DNA of 64,000 nt from Candidatus Amarobacillus elongatus (GTDB taxonomy: Bacteria; Chloroflexota; Dehalococcoidia; Tepidiformales; Tepidiformaceae), in the NCBI GenBank assembly GCA_016703545.1, contig JADJBX010000002.1, positions 434,001 to 498,000 on the forward strand, written 5' to 3'. The notes beneath the pieces were generated by a model. The model did no database searches. It saw nothing but the letters and a program-made list of their open reading frames with translations, and was not told where the DNA came from. Made by a program: the position numbers and the translations under genes. Shown here piece after piece: positions 26,979 through 35,589 of the stretch. Position 1 is the first letter of the stretch. Every line of letters begins with the position of its first letter.

Positions 26979-27464
26979 TTACCGGCGGTGGTACTGCATG
27001 GGCCGCGTCGGCCAGTCCGCCGAGGTCGTGGTGACCCGTGGCGCCACCTCGCCGGGAGCTGCCGCTTCTTCCTGCCAGAACGTGAACAGGTAGCTGTCGG
27101 GGCCCATCACCTGGCACTCCAGGTGTCCGTCGATCTCGGACGGGGGCAGGACCGAGAGGGCGCCCATCGCCGTGGCCTTCGCAAATGCCTGCGGCGTGCT
27201 CGCCACGCGCAGCCGAATTTCCGTGCCGATGCCCCGAGCCGCCCTCCCGCGCGAGGGCGTTGAACCAGGGTGTGACCGCGACGCTTCGTCCGCGTGCAGC
27301 GAGATCGTGGCGCCGTCGGCGTCCAATTCAGCGAATCCGGGGTGCCGCGCGGCAACCCGGACGCCCGCAGCCTTCTCGAGGAAGTCCGTCATTCCGGGGA
27401 TATCCGTGGTCCACAGGACCAGTCCCAGTCCGTGTTCGCCTGCCACGATCCGCGCCTCCGACAC
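26979..27464 (-). CDS. VOC-family (glyoxalase-like) protein
   Basis: About 161 residues with two betaalphabetabetabeta modules. VLWTTDIPGMTDFLEKAAGVRV begins module 1 and LRVASTPQAFAKATAMGAL begins module 2, with SYLFTFWQEE near the end. Expected metal ligands are only partly conserved, so catalysis is uncertain. The start GTG 27464 is tentative because the frame is open further upstream. Its neighbours are an SDR and a thiolase-like/DUF35 pair, a catabolic setting. Confidence 0.6.
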   Translation of the reverse strand: MSEARIVAGEHGLGLVLWTTDIPGMTDFLEKAAGVRVAARHPGFAELDADGATISLHADEASRSHPGSTPSRGRAARGIGTEIRLRVASTPQAFAKATAMGALSVLPPSEIDGHLECQVMGPDSYLFTFWQEEAAAPGEVAPRVTTTSADWPTRPMQYHRR

Positions 27465-27600
27465 ACCCGCCGGGGGGCAGTATAAGTTGTAGTCAAGTAT
27501 CAAGCGCCCGCGGTCGCCATAAGACGCGGGATTGTTAAGAACCCCTCCACGGTTCCCCCCAATCCCCCTCGCCGAGGCCCGGGCGATGGTTGGCGGTGGC

Positions 27601-28011
27601 TCATGCCGGCCGGAACTTCGGCAGCGCCACGTCCTCATAGCGGTCCCAGTCGACCACCACCGGCATGCCCACGCGGATCGCCTCATTCGCGATCCCGGTG
27701 ATGTTGGTCGGCAGGCGCACGCCCTCATCGAGCTCCACGAACGCGACGTTGTACGGGGTCTGGAACCCGGGGTGATAGCGCTGGTGCATGATCCCGAAGC
27801 TCCGGACCACGCCCCGGCCGCTCGCCTGCACCCATTCTGTCTGGTCGGACAGGCAGACGTCGCAGTGGCGGCGCGAGGGGAGCCGGAGTGCGCCGCAACC
27901 GCCGCATTTCATCAGCATCAGCCGCCCTTCCATCGCGCCGTCGAAGAACTCCTGCGAGATCTCATCGGCCTGCGGCAGCGGGCGGGAGGGCGCCGGGGTG
28001 GTGTCACTCAT
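27601..28011 (-). CDS. DUF35 zinc-ribbon/OB-fold acyl-CoA-binding protein
   Basis: 136 residues. A rubredoxin-like zinc ribbon (Cys36, Cys39, Cys50, Cys53 in MKCGGCG and HCDVC) is followed by an OB fold (VRSFGIMHQRY, VAFVELDEGVRL). DUF35 proteins bind acyl-CoA and partner thiolase-fold proteins in thiolases, HMG-CoA synthases or steroid side-chain aldolases. It starts four bases after the stop of the thiolase-fold gene, so the two form an operon and probably a complex. Confidence 0.88.
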   Translation of the reverse strand: MSDTTPAPSRPLPQADEISQEFFDGAMEGRLMLMKCGGCGALRLPSRRHCDVCLSDQTEWVQASGRGVVRSFGIMHQRYHPGFQTPYNVAFVELDEGVRLPTNITGIANEAIRVGMPVVVDWDRYEDVALPKFRPA

Positions 28012-28015
28012 CGCA

Positions 28016-29205
28016 TCAGCTCCGGTTCGGGCTCAGGATCAGAGCCCCGTGGTAGTTCAGGATGCCGCCGTTTCCGGTGCACAGGATGTAGTCGTTCGGC
28101 TGTTGCCGTTCGCCGCCCTGGCCGCGCCCCTGGATGACGGCCTCGCTCAGCGGGGTCATGCCCCACATGTAATACCCGGAAAGTTCGCCACCGCCGGTGT
28201 TCGTGGGGAGCGAACCGCCCGGCCCCAGCTTCCCGTCCGCGACGAAGGGGCCGCCTTCGCCCTTCGCGCAGAAGCCGTAGTCCTCGAGCGTGACGAGCAC
28301 GGTGTAGGTGTAGCAGTCGTACAGCTGGAGCTGCGTCATGTCCGAAGGCCCGAGGCCTGCCATGGAGAAAACGGTGCGTGCCGCGATCTTCGCGCCGGTT
28401 TCGGTCTCCCAGTCCGAGCCCGCGCGCAGCGGGTCCCCCGGGTGCCCCTGCCCCATGCCGAGGACGTACACCGGCGGTGCCTTCATGTCCCCCGCCCGCT
28501 CCGCGCTGCTGACGATGACCGCGACCGCCCCGTTGGAAACGAGGCAGCAATCGAGCAGGTGCAGCGGTTCCACAATCCAGCGCGAGGCGTGGTACATCTC
28601 CATCGTCATCGGCTCGCGCATTTGGGCGCGGGGTTCTTCACCGCCCATGCCCGCTCCGCCACCGCGATCGCACCCAGCTGATCGTGCGTCGTGCCGTACA
28701 GCTCCATGTGGCGGCTGCAGGCGAGCGCGTAGGAGGTGTTCGGCCCGAAGAATCCCGCGTGCTGGTAGAGCCCGCCCACGCCCTGCGGCCGCGAGGGCAT
28801 GCGCGAGGCGCCACCGTACGAGGAACCGCTCGACTTTCCCTCCGTCAGCGGATTATCGGCGAAGACGCAGACCACGTGGTTGGCCATGCCCGCCGCGATG
28901 GCGAGGCTGGCGTACTGCACCATCTGCGCCGCCGTCGACCCCGCCGCGTTCATGTGGTTGAGCAGCCGCAGGTTGTTCAGGCCGAGGTAGTTCTGCAGCC
29001 CCAGCCCGATGCCGCCGCCCGTCGTGCCCGTGATCCCCGGGTTGATGAGCAGGCCGTCGATCTCGTCCTTGCGAAGGCCGCTGTCCTCGATCGCCTCTCG
29101 CACCGCATCCGCCGCGAGTTCGTTCGCGCTCTTTCCGAAAATCCGCCCCATCGGCGTGATACCGAGGCCGGTAATCGCCGTCGCGCCGCGCATCGGGTGT
29201 CCCAT
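28016..29205 (-). CDS. Thiolase-fold protein lacking the nucleophilic Cys, Ltp2/SCPx-like (one frameshift)
   Basis: About 397 residues, SCP-x/Ltp-type thiolase fold. At the place of the thiolase nucleophile (NxCxxG) the sequence is HMNAAGSTAAQM, so Cys is replaced by Ala88. The C-terminal thiolase Cys/His region reads LCTGNGGILNYHG. LYDCYTYTVLVTLEDYGFC carries the Tyr/Asp typical of Ltp proteins. Cys-less members that pair with DUF35 include the Ltp2 aldolases of sterol side-chain degradation. A missing C near 28625 splits the gene. ATG 29205 follows GGAGG at proper spacing. Confidence 0.8.
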
Positions 29206-29278
29206 GTGCTGCACCTCCGCGCGCGATTCTAGAGCCCTGCGAGCGCACGGCAACTGCCCCGATCTCCGCGCACGCCAA

Positions 29279-29311
29279 AGCGCCCCGCCGGGGGAAGCCC
29301 GGCGAGGCGCT
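29279..29311 (-). terminator. Intrinsic terminator after the exported DUF2680-like gene
   Basis: A 14-bp stem with one mismatch (29279-29292 with 29298-29311), loop of 5, lies just beyond the stop of the minus-strand gene ending at 29336. On that strand it is followed by GCGCTTTGG. Confidence 0.65.
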
Positions 29312-29335
29312 GGAGGAGGAGGAGGCTGGTCGAGG

Positions 29336-30031
29336 TTAGTTCGTGCCGCCCGGCTGCATGCCGCGCGCCGGCTTGCCAACCTGGTCGATGCGCGTGTCGA
29401 GGTTCGTGCTGAATTCGGCGAGCTTCGCATCCGCCTGGGCCTGCGTCATCCGGCCGGCGGCCACCTGCTCATCGAGGTGCGTCTTCTGCTCGGCCGAAAG
29501 GAACGCCTTCAGCTGGTCCCGCGACTTGCCGTGGTTCTGCGCCACGGTCGCGAGGCTCTGGGTGCTCAGTTCGGTGCGGAGCGTGTCCTCGGTGACGCCG
29601 AGGAACGTCGCGAGGTCGGCGGAGTTCATCATGCCGCCGCGGCCGCCGCGATGGTCGCCGCCGGGGCCGCCCTTGCCGCCGCCGAGCATGAAGCCGGCAC
29701 CGGCCTCGCCGGCGCGGGTGCGCATCTCGGTGGCACGCTCGGCGCTGATGCTGCCGTTCGCCTGGAGTTCGTCGATGGTCGCGAGGTTCGCCTTCTGCAC
29801 GGCCGCGTTCAGCGAATCCACGCTGATGCCGAGGCTCGCGGCGAGCTTCGTCATGTAGGCGTTCACTTCAGCGGCGCGGTCGGCGGCGCGGTCGGTGCTC
29901 GAGGGAGCGGCCTGGGTGGTGGGCGTCTGGGTGGCCGGCGCGCTCTGCGCCTGGACGAGGGTGCCGCCGAAGATGCCAATCGCGCTGAACGCGGCGCCGC
30001 CGGCGAGGGTGAGGGCCTGGAACTTCTTCAT
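29336..30031 (-). CDS. Exported DUF2680-like protein
   Basis: 231 residues. A signal peptide (MKKFQALTLAGGAAFSAIGI) is followed by a short Thr/Pro region and two similar helical modules: AEVNAYMTKLAASLGISVDSL and NSADLATFLGVTEDTLRTEL, separated by a Gly-rich GGGKGGPGGDHRGGRGG hinge. The helix pairs with LxxxLGxxxxxL spacing resemble DUF2680-type exported proteins. ATG 30031 follows AGGAAGGA. A tandem CCTGAG box lies 138-154 bases upstream, linking it to the adjacent two-component system. Biochemical role unknown. Confidence 0.7.
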   Translation of the reverse strand: MKKFQALTLAGGAAFSAIGIFGGTLVQAQSAPATQTPTTQAAPSSTDRAADRAAEVNAYMTKLAASLGISVDSLNAAVQKANLATIDELQANGSISAERATEMRTRAGEAGAGFMLGGGKGGPGGDHRGGRGGMMNSADLATFLGVTEDTLRTELSTQSLATVAQNHGKSRDQLKAFLSAEQKTHLDEQVAAGRMTQAQADAKLAEFSTNLDTRIDQVGKPARGMQPGGTN

Positions 30032-30168
30032 GTTCGGTATTCCTTCCTGGGTCTGGTGGGGACGTCCCCGGTGCTGCGGTTGTTCGTTCGAACCCCGGCT
30101 CCGTTTCCGGTCCTCCGTTGTTCTGAGACTCACAATGCCGCCGCCACCTCAGCGCCCTCGGGGAGCTG

Positions 30169-30185
30169 CCTGAGATCTCCCTGAG
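30169..30185 (-). promoter_or_regulatory. Predicted response-regulator box (CCTGAG x2, 11-bp spacing)
   Basis: CCTGAG at 30169-30174 and 30180-30185 (plus-strand reading) is repeated exactly 11 bp apart, the spacing used by OmpR/PhoB-type tandem dimers. It lies between the histidine kinase gene and the exported protein gene. The same arrangement precedes the response regulator gene and, more weakly, the ferric-reductase-like gene. Confidence 0.55.
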
Positions 30186-30201
30186 AAATGGAAAACCCCG
30201 G

Positions 30202-31711
30202 TCAATGCCCGGCCGGCGGGCGCGCCGCGCACGAAGCAGGGGCGCCACTTGCGCGACGCCCCCGCATGAAGCCTGCCCTCGACCCGTTGCCCCTCGCACG
30301 GGCAGTGCCACCGAGAACACCGCGCCGTGGGGCGTGTTCGGCCGCGTCGCAACGCTGCCCGCGTGCGCTTCCACAATCGCCTTCACGATCGCCAGGCCGA
30401 GCCCCGTGCCGCCGCCCTTGCTCCGCACGCGGCCCTTGTCCACGCGATAGAACGGCTCGAACACGTGCGGCGCGTCCTCGGGCGAAAGCCCGGGGCCGAG
30501 GTCCGCCACCTCCAGCACCGCCTTCGCTCCATCCTCGCGCACGGTCACCGTCACGGCGGCATCCCCCGGAGTGTGGTTCAGCGCGTTCGTGACGAGGTTG
30601 GCGACGACCTGCCGCAGCCGCGCTTCGTCGCCATGCACGTACACCGGCTCCGGCGCCACCAGCTCGATTCGCCGCCCGGGCGCGACCACCTGTGCGTCGT
30701 CCACGGCGTCCTGCGCCAGCTGGGCGATGTCCACCGGCGCGCGATCGAGGGGCGGCCTGGTTCAGCCGCGCCAGCAGCAGCAGCTCCTCCACGAGGACGC
30801 TCATGCGCGCGGACTCCTCATCCACCCGCCGCATCACCTTCGCCAGGTCCTCGGGCCGCTGGTCCGCGCCGCGGCGGAAGAGCTCGGCATACCCGCGGAT
30901 GGAGGTTAGCGGCGTGCGAAGTTCGTGCGATGCGTCGGCGACGAACCGCCGCAGCTGCTCCTCCGAGGCCTTCTGTTCCGCGAACGCCTCCTCGAGGCTC
31001 GCCAGCATCTGGTTCAGCGCCGTGCCCAGGCGTCCGACTTCCGTGCGGTTGTCCGTGTGCTCAACCCGCCGCGTGAGGTTCCCGGCCGCGATTTCGCCCG
31101 CTGTCACCGCCATCGAATCGAGCGGGCGAAGTCCCAGTCGGACCAGCCAGAGCGCCAGCGCCGCCACCACCAGCACCACTGCGGCGGACACGCCAAGCGA
31201 CGTCGTTCGCAGGTCGTTCATCGTCTGGTCGACGCTGGTCATGGGCACGGCCGTGAACAGCACGCGCCCGTCCGAGATCGTCCGGGCGAGGACGCGGTAC
31301 CGGAACGAGCCGTCGGTGGCGTCCACGGACAGGAAGGTCGCCTCGGAGATGTCCAGCTCTTCGGGGAGCTTCGGCGGCGCGTACGAGGTGCCGAAACCGA
31401 GGACGAGGCTGGACGAGGTGCCGTCCGCATTGCGGATCTCGCCGTAGGTGCCGGGTGGGAACGAGGTCGGCGGAATCCCCCGGTCGCGCGATCCTTCGCG
31501 CTGCGGGTAGGGGTAGGTGCCGTCCGGGTAGGGGGTGGTGTTTCGCTGCCGGTCGATCTCGCGCGAAATCGGGTCGGCCGCCTGCACCAGCTGATCGTCG
31601 ATGCGGTCCAGCAGGAAGCCACGCACGACGATGTACGTGGTCACGTTCGCGCCCGCGAGCCCGGCGAGCACCACCACCACCAGCCCCACGATGAGCCGCG
31701 CGCGCGCAACG
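30202..31711 (-). CDS. Sensor histidine kinase of an OmpR-type two-component system (frameshifted)
   Basis: Layout: TM1 (LIVGLVVVVLAGLAG), an extracytoplasmic domain of ~120 residues, TM2 (AAVVLVVAALALWLV), HAMP, HisKA with phospho-acceptor in DASHELRTPLTSIRGYAE, then in another frame HATPase_c with N box (LVTNALNH), G1 (VADLGPGLS) and G2 (GGGTGLGLAIVKAIVEAH). A shift near 30745-30760 separates HisKA from HATPase. The start is unclear: a GTG at 31711 (VSLRARL...) becomes in-frame if a CG repeat unit at ~31698 is spurious. The stop is uncertain (30202 or slightly upstream). Confidence 0.82.
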
Positions 31712-31718
31712 ACACGTT

Positions 31719-32436
31719 CTAACTCCCTGGCAGCCGCAACGAATACCCGAACCCGCGCACCGTCTGCACCAGCCCGGGGCGTTCGATGTCGACCTTCTTG
31801 CGGAGGTAGCTGATGTACGTCTCCACGATGTTCGTGTCGCCGTCGAAGTCGTAGTTCCAGACGTGGTCGACGATCTGGTCCTTCGAAAGCACGCGGTTGG
31901 CGTTCTCCAGGAGGTACCGCAGCAGCTTGAACTCCGTCGGAGTGAGTTCGATGGGCCGGCCGCCGCGGTTCACCTGCATGCTGTCGAGGTTCATCTCCAG
32001 GTCCCCGACGGTCAGGCGCGTGGGCGCCTCCTGCGGAGCCGAACGCCTGAGCGCCACCCGCACCCGCGCCACGAGCTCCGCGAGGCTGAACGGCTTGCAG
32101 ATGTAATCGTCGCCCCCGAGCGTCAGGCCGCGCACGCGGTCTTCGGGCGCGTCCGCCGCGGTCAGGAATAGCACCGGCACCCGCTCGTCGTCGGCGCGCA
32201 GCCTGCGCAGGACGTCGAACCCGTCGATGTCGCCCAGCATCACGTCCAGGATGAGCACATCCGGCCCGGAACCCCTTCACCGTCGCGAGCGCTTCCCGCC
32301 CGCTGGCCGCCGTCTCGACCGTGAATCCCTCGTACCGAAGGGTCGTCGCGACGAGGTCGGTAATCGCCTCCTCGTCGTCCACGACGAGGATCCGGGTGGT
32401 GGCATCGGCCGCCTGGCCGTTCGAAGTGCGCTGCAT
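31719..32436 (-). CDS. OmpR/PhoB-family response regulator (one frameshift)
   Basis: Receiver domain (ILVVDDEEAITDLVATTL acidic pocket; phospho-Asp in LILDVMLGD; FLTAADA; KPFSLAELVARVR) plus winged-helix DNA-binding domain (ELTPTEFKLLRYLLENANRV, VETYISYLRKKVD, TVRGFGYSLR). An extra G near 32265 splits the receiver. ATG 32436 is preferred over 32469 because a GATAAT -10 and the tandem CCTGAG box sit just upstream of it, with GGGACGA as ribosome site. It is cotranscribed with the kinase and predicted to autoregulate. Confidence 0.88.
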
Positions 32437-32469
32437 ATCGGTCGTCCCGTTGCTTCCTGTGCCTATCAT

Positions 32470-32496
32470 TATCCCTGCTCCTGAGGTTTTGCTGAG
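32470..32496 (-). promoter_or_regulatory. Predicted autoregulatory promoter of the two-component system
   Basis: Plus-strand CCTGAG (32480-32485) and GCTGAG (32491-32496), 11 bp apart, are followed on the minus strand by GATAAT (32475-32470) as -10. The boxes fall where an activator contacts the -35 region. Confidence 0.5.
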
Positions 32497-32560
32497 AACG
32501 CTCGGACTGGCCCCAACGCGGGCAGCGCCGGCTCGTGGCCGGCGCCCGCAGGTCCGCTGC

Positions 32561-33501
32561 TCAGGCGGCCCTGGAGATGGAACCCGGTTGCCCTGCCGTG
32601 GCTGGCTTCGCCGCCCGCGCTTCCGGGCGCATGAGCAACCGCAGCATGAGCAGCGCCGTGACGAGGGCCGCCGACCCGATGTACAGCAGCTGCACCGCCG
32701 GCAGCCCGGTATCCGTGCCCGCCGTCATGCCGTGCACCAGCGAGAGCACGTACGCCAGGAACGAGACGTAATGCAGGCGCCGCCAGGTCGCGTAACCCAT
32801 GCGCCTGCGCATCCGAACGCTCGCCGCCACGATTGCCGTCCCCATCCACCGATGACCCCGAGGCCCGTCCACAACGGTTCGTACGGGCTGGCGAAGGGGA
32901 CCAGCAGGCTCAGCGGCGTGAAGTGGAAGAACCCATCGAACAGCAGCGCCCCGCCGTGCAGCCCGAGAAACACGAGCGTCAGTACGCTCAGGAACGTGTG
33001 CAGGTCGGCCGCGATGCGCGCGGGCATCAGCTCCTTCGCGGTGCGCGTGCTGAGCAGCAGTCCGAGGATCACGCTCGCCGAAAGCAGCGCGAACGCCACG
33101 AGCCCGGACGCGCGGCTCAGGAACCATGCTTCCTGGCCCATGTCCGTGCCCTGCAGCGCCAGCCCGCCCGCCAGTGCCGCGATGCCACCCGAGACCCACA
33201 GGAACGCGGAATTGGTGTTCATCTCAGGACCCCCGGAAGTGCGCGCCGCCGTGGTCGCGGCGGCTGTGGCCTGTTTGGTTGGGGTCGCCGTCGCCGTTGC
33301 CGTCGCCTGGGTCGCGGTGTTCGTCGTTGCCGGGGCCGGCGTGGTGCTGGCACCCGCCGGCGCGCTGCTCGGGGCCGCCGTGGCGGTCGACGCGGCCGTC
33401 GTCGTGGTATTCACGTTGTGCAGGTAGCCCCAGGTGCTCGCGAATCCCGCCAGCACCAGCCCTGCGACGGTCGTGCGAATGATGTTGCCCGTCATCGTCA
33501 T
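32561..33501 (-). CDS. Ferric-reductase-like transmembrane protein with Thr/Ala linker (one frameshift)
   Basis: About 313 residues. An N-terminal helix (TVAGLVLAGFASTWGYL) is followed by a low-complexity Thr/Ala/Pro stretch of ~65 residues. Then comes a ferric reductase-like membrane domain with five or six helices (FLWVSGGIAALAGGLAL, LVAFALLSASVILGLLL, LHTFLSVLTLVFLGLHGGALL, RLHYVSFLAYVLSLVHGMTAG, YIGSAALVTALLMLRLL). His residues in LHTFL, LHGG, LHY and VHG could ligate haems. A missing G near 32855 splits the domain. No flavin or NAD domain is present, so a partner is required. ATG 33495 or 33501. Confidence 0.75.
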
Positions 33502-33571
33502 CTCCCTGGCTCGCCGCTCGCGGCCACTGACCCCACGATGCTCCCCGGCCCTTGGGCCTTCCCCGGATGAC

Positions 33572-33588
33572 GCTGGGAGTTTCCTGAG
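33572..33588 (-). promoter_or_regulatory. Candidate response-regulator box upstream of ferric-reductase-like gene
   Basis: CCTGAG at 33583-33588 with a weaker half-site GCTGGG at 33572-33577, again 11 bp apart, in the divergent spacer between the membrane protein and the 3-hydroxyacyl-CoA dehydrogenase gene. Confidence 0.4.
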
Positions 33589-33612
33589 AATGCCAGTCCC
33601 GCCGAGGAGGGC

Positions 33613-33618
33613 TATCAT
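33613..33618 (+). promoter_or_regulatory. Putative -10 element (TATCAT)
   Basis: GCTATCAT lies 31 bases before the dehydrogenase ATG, with an AGGAG ribosome site downstream. Confidence 0.35.
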
Positions 33619-33648
33619 CCCCTCCGCAATACTCCTCAGGAGAACGGA

Positions 33649-34401
33649 ATGAAGATCGAGGACATCCGCACGATTGGCGTGCTGGGCGGCGGTGTCATGG
33701 GTGGCGGTATCGCCCAGGTCTGCGCCCTCGCCGGCTACGACGTCGTCGTCCGGGACATCAGCGACGACGCCATCAGCGCCACCAGGCAGGCCCTGTTCGA
33801 TGGCAAGTGGGGCATCAAGCGCGCCGTCGAGCGCGGCAAGGTCAACTTCGATGATGCCGTGGCCGCCATGAACCGCGTCAGCTTCACCCTCGACATGTCC
33901 GGACTCGCCGGCTGCGACTTCATCTTCGAAGCCGTCCCGGAGAAGCTCGAACTGAAGCAGGCCGTGTTCAAGGAGCTCGACGCGATCGCGAAGCCCGGCG
34001 CCATCTTCGGCAGCAACACTTCCGGCTTCGTCATCCAGGATCTCGCCCGGGACGTCTCCGAGGCGCGCAAGCCGGTGTTCATCGGCATGCACTTCTCGAA
34101 CCCGGTGCCGACCATGCGCATGCTCGAAGTGATCTACACGCCGGACAACACCCAGGACGTGATCGACGCCTCCGTCGCCCTCGGCGAGCGCATCGGCAAG
34201 GCCGTGTCGCTCGTGAAGGACACCCCGGAGACGTATGGGTTCCTGCTGAACCGCATCTTCGGCGCCGCGCGCCGCGAGGCCATGCTCATCGTCGAGCAGG
34301 GCATCGCCACCCGCGAGGACGTCGACAAGGCCATGATCACCGGCCGCAACTGGCCCGCGGGCTTCTTCGGTTCGCGCGGCGGTATCGGCAAGGAGTGGTA
34401 G
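33649..34401 (+). CDS. 3-hydroxyacyl-CoA dehydrogenase, short form
   Basis: 250 residues. An NAD-binding Rossmann domain (IGVLGGGVMGGGIAQVCALAGYDVVVRD), FIFEAVPEKLELKQ, GSNTSGFVI and the catalytic MHFSNPVP (His) are present, then the start of the C-terminal helical domain. Typical 3-hydroxybutyryl-CoA dehydrogenases are ~280-290 residues. Here the C-terminal domain stops at NWPAGFFGSRGGIGKEW, about 30 residues short. It catalyses oxidation of L-3-hydroxyacyl-CoA in beta-oxidation or butyrate metabolism. AGGAG lies 7 bases before the ATG. Confidence 0.88.
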   Translation: MKIEDIRTIGVLGGGVMGGGIAQVCALAGYDVVVRDISDDAISATRQALFDGKWGIKRAVERGKVNFDDAVAAMNRVSFTLDMSGLAGCDFIFEAVPEKLELKQAVFKELDAIAKPGAIFGSNTSGFVIQDLARDVSEARKPVFIGMHFSNPVPTMRMLEVIYTPDNTQDVIDASVALGERIGKAVSLVKDTPETYGFLLNRIFGAARREAMLIVEQGIATREDVDKAMITGRNWPAGFFGSRGGIGKEW

Positions 34402-34431
34402 GCGGCGTCCGGCCGCGATCCTGAACGACAG

Positions 34432-34468
34432 GCCGCCCGCGCTTGTGCTTCACGCCCGCGCGGGCGGC
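34432..34468. terminator. Hairpin after the dehydrogenase gene
   Basis: An 11-bp perfect stem (34432-34442 with 34458-34468) and 15-nt loop in the spacer. There is no T-run, so termination strength is uncertain. Confidence 0.45.
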
Positions 34469-34489
34469 TCCCGTGAGAGGGGCTGGCGC

Positions 34490-34934
34490 ATGACGAACGT
34501 TCGGCCCGCCCGGCCCGATGACCTCCCGGCGCTGCTGAGCCTGTACGCCCAGCTCGGCGGCGACGACGTGCCGTTCGCCCAGGGCGCCCGCGGAGGCCGC
34601 CCTTGCCGCCCTCTGGCGTTCCCCCGGCGCGACTCTGCTCGTCGCGGAGCACGACGGCTCCGTCGCCGGGACCGTCACGGTCATTGTCGTGCCCAACCTC
34701 ACGCACGGCGCGCAGCCGTGGGCCCAGCTGGAGAACATGGTTGTTGATGCGACGGTGCGCAGCGCCGGCCTGGGCCACGCGCTCATGGCCGAGGCGCTGC
34801 GCACCGCCCGCGAGGCGGGCTGCTACAAGGTCCAGCTCCAGAGCCGTAACGAACGCACGGACGCTCACCGTTTCTATGCGCGCGAAGGGTTCACCGACGC
34901 CTCCGCGGGCTTCCGTCTCTACTTCAATGGGTGA
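34490..34934 (+). CDS. GNAT family N-acetyltransferase (one frameshift)
   Basis: About 148 residues. The N-terminus VRPARPDDLPALLSLYAQLG lies in one frame. The remainder is in another frame, with TLLVAEHDGSVAGTVTVIVV, the VVDATVRSAGLGHALMAEAL acetyl-CoA loop and RFYAREGF. An extra C near 34577 explains the shift. It resembles small GNATs of unknown amine substrate. Confidence 0.78.
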
Positions 34935-35011
34935 CATCGCCCCGGATGGCGCTGCCCGTGCGCGGCCACCATCGAAGGCAGCCAGCCGGCGGGCGCCGGC
35001 GGGGAGGTTCC

Positions 35012-35551
35012 ATGGCAACGGTTGAGGCGGTGAGTCTCAGCGGCGGGCACACGTTCTCGAAGCAGAATGCGGCCTCCATCACCCTCATCCCCGGGCTTGG
35101 TGTCGAAGGCGACGCGCACAACGGCGCGACGGTGAAGCACCGCTCGCGAGTGGCGCGCGATCCCAACCAGCCCAACCTCCGCCAGGTCCATCTCGTTCAC
35201 GCCGAACTGCACGAGCAGCTGGCCTCCGAGGGGTTCACGGTGGCGGCGGGCGATATGGGCGAGAACATCACAACGCGTGGCCTCGATCTGCCTGCACTCC
35301 CCACGGGGACCCGGCTCGCGATCGGCCGGGCAGCTATCGTCGAGGTCACGGGCCTGCGCAACCCCTGCGCGCAGCTCGACGGCTTCCAGCAGGGGCTCAT
35401 GGCCGCCTGCCTCGATCGCGATGATGCCGGAAACCTGGTGCGGAAGGCGGGCGTCATGGGCATCGTCCTCGCCGGCGGCGCCGTGGCCCCGGGCGATGCC
35501 ATCACGGTGCTGCTGCCGGCGCTCCCGCACCGGCCCCTCGAGCCCGTCTAG
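35012..35551 (+). CDS. MOSC-domain protein
   Basis: 179 residues. A MOSC beta-barrel with GVEGDAHNG, RQVHLVHAELHEQL, GDMGENITTRGLDL and the conserved Cys in GLRNPCAQLDGFQ. The stand-alone MOSC family (YiiM-like) relates to molybdenum cofactor sulfur transfer or reduction of N-hydroxylated compounds, with the Cys as sulfur carrier. GGGGAGG precedes the ATG. It is convergent with acetyl-CoA synthetase over a strong terminator. Confidence 0.88.
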   Translation: MATVEAVSLSGGHTFSKQNAASITLIPGLGVEGDAHNGATVKHRSRVARDPNQPNLRQVHLVHAELHEQLASEGFTVAAGDMGENITTRGLDLPALPTGTRLAIGRAAIVEVTGLRNPCAQLDGFQQGLMAACLDRDDAGNLVRKAGVMGIVLAGGAVAPGDAITVLLPALPHRPLEPV

Positions 35552-35576
35552 GCCGCGCTGCGGTCGCAGCGCGGCC
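35551..35576. terminator. Bidirectional terminator palindrome
   Basis: GGCCGCGCTGCG (35551-35562) and CGCAGCGCGGCC (35565-35576) form a perfect 12-bp palindrome around GT, between two convergent genes. Confidence 0.65.
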
Positions 35577-35589
35577 CCGGTGCACAGGG

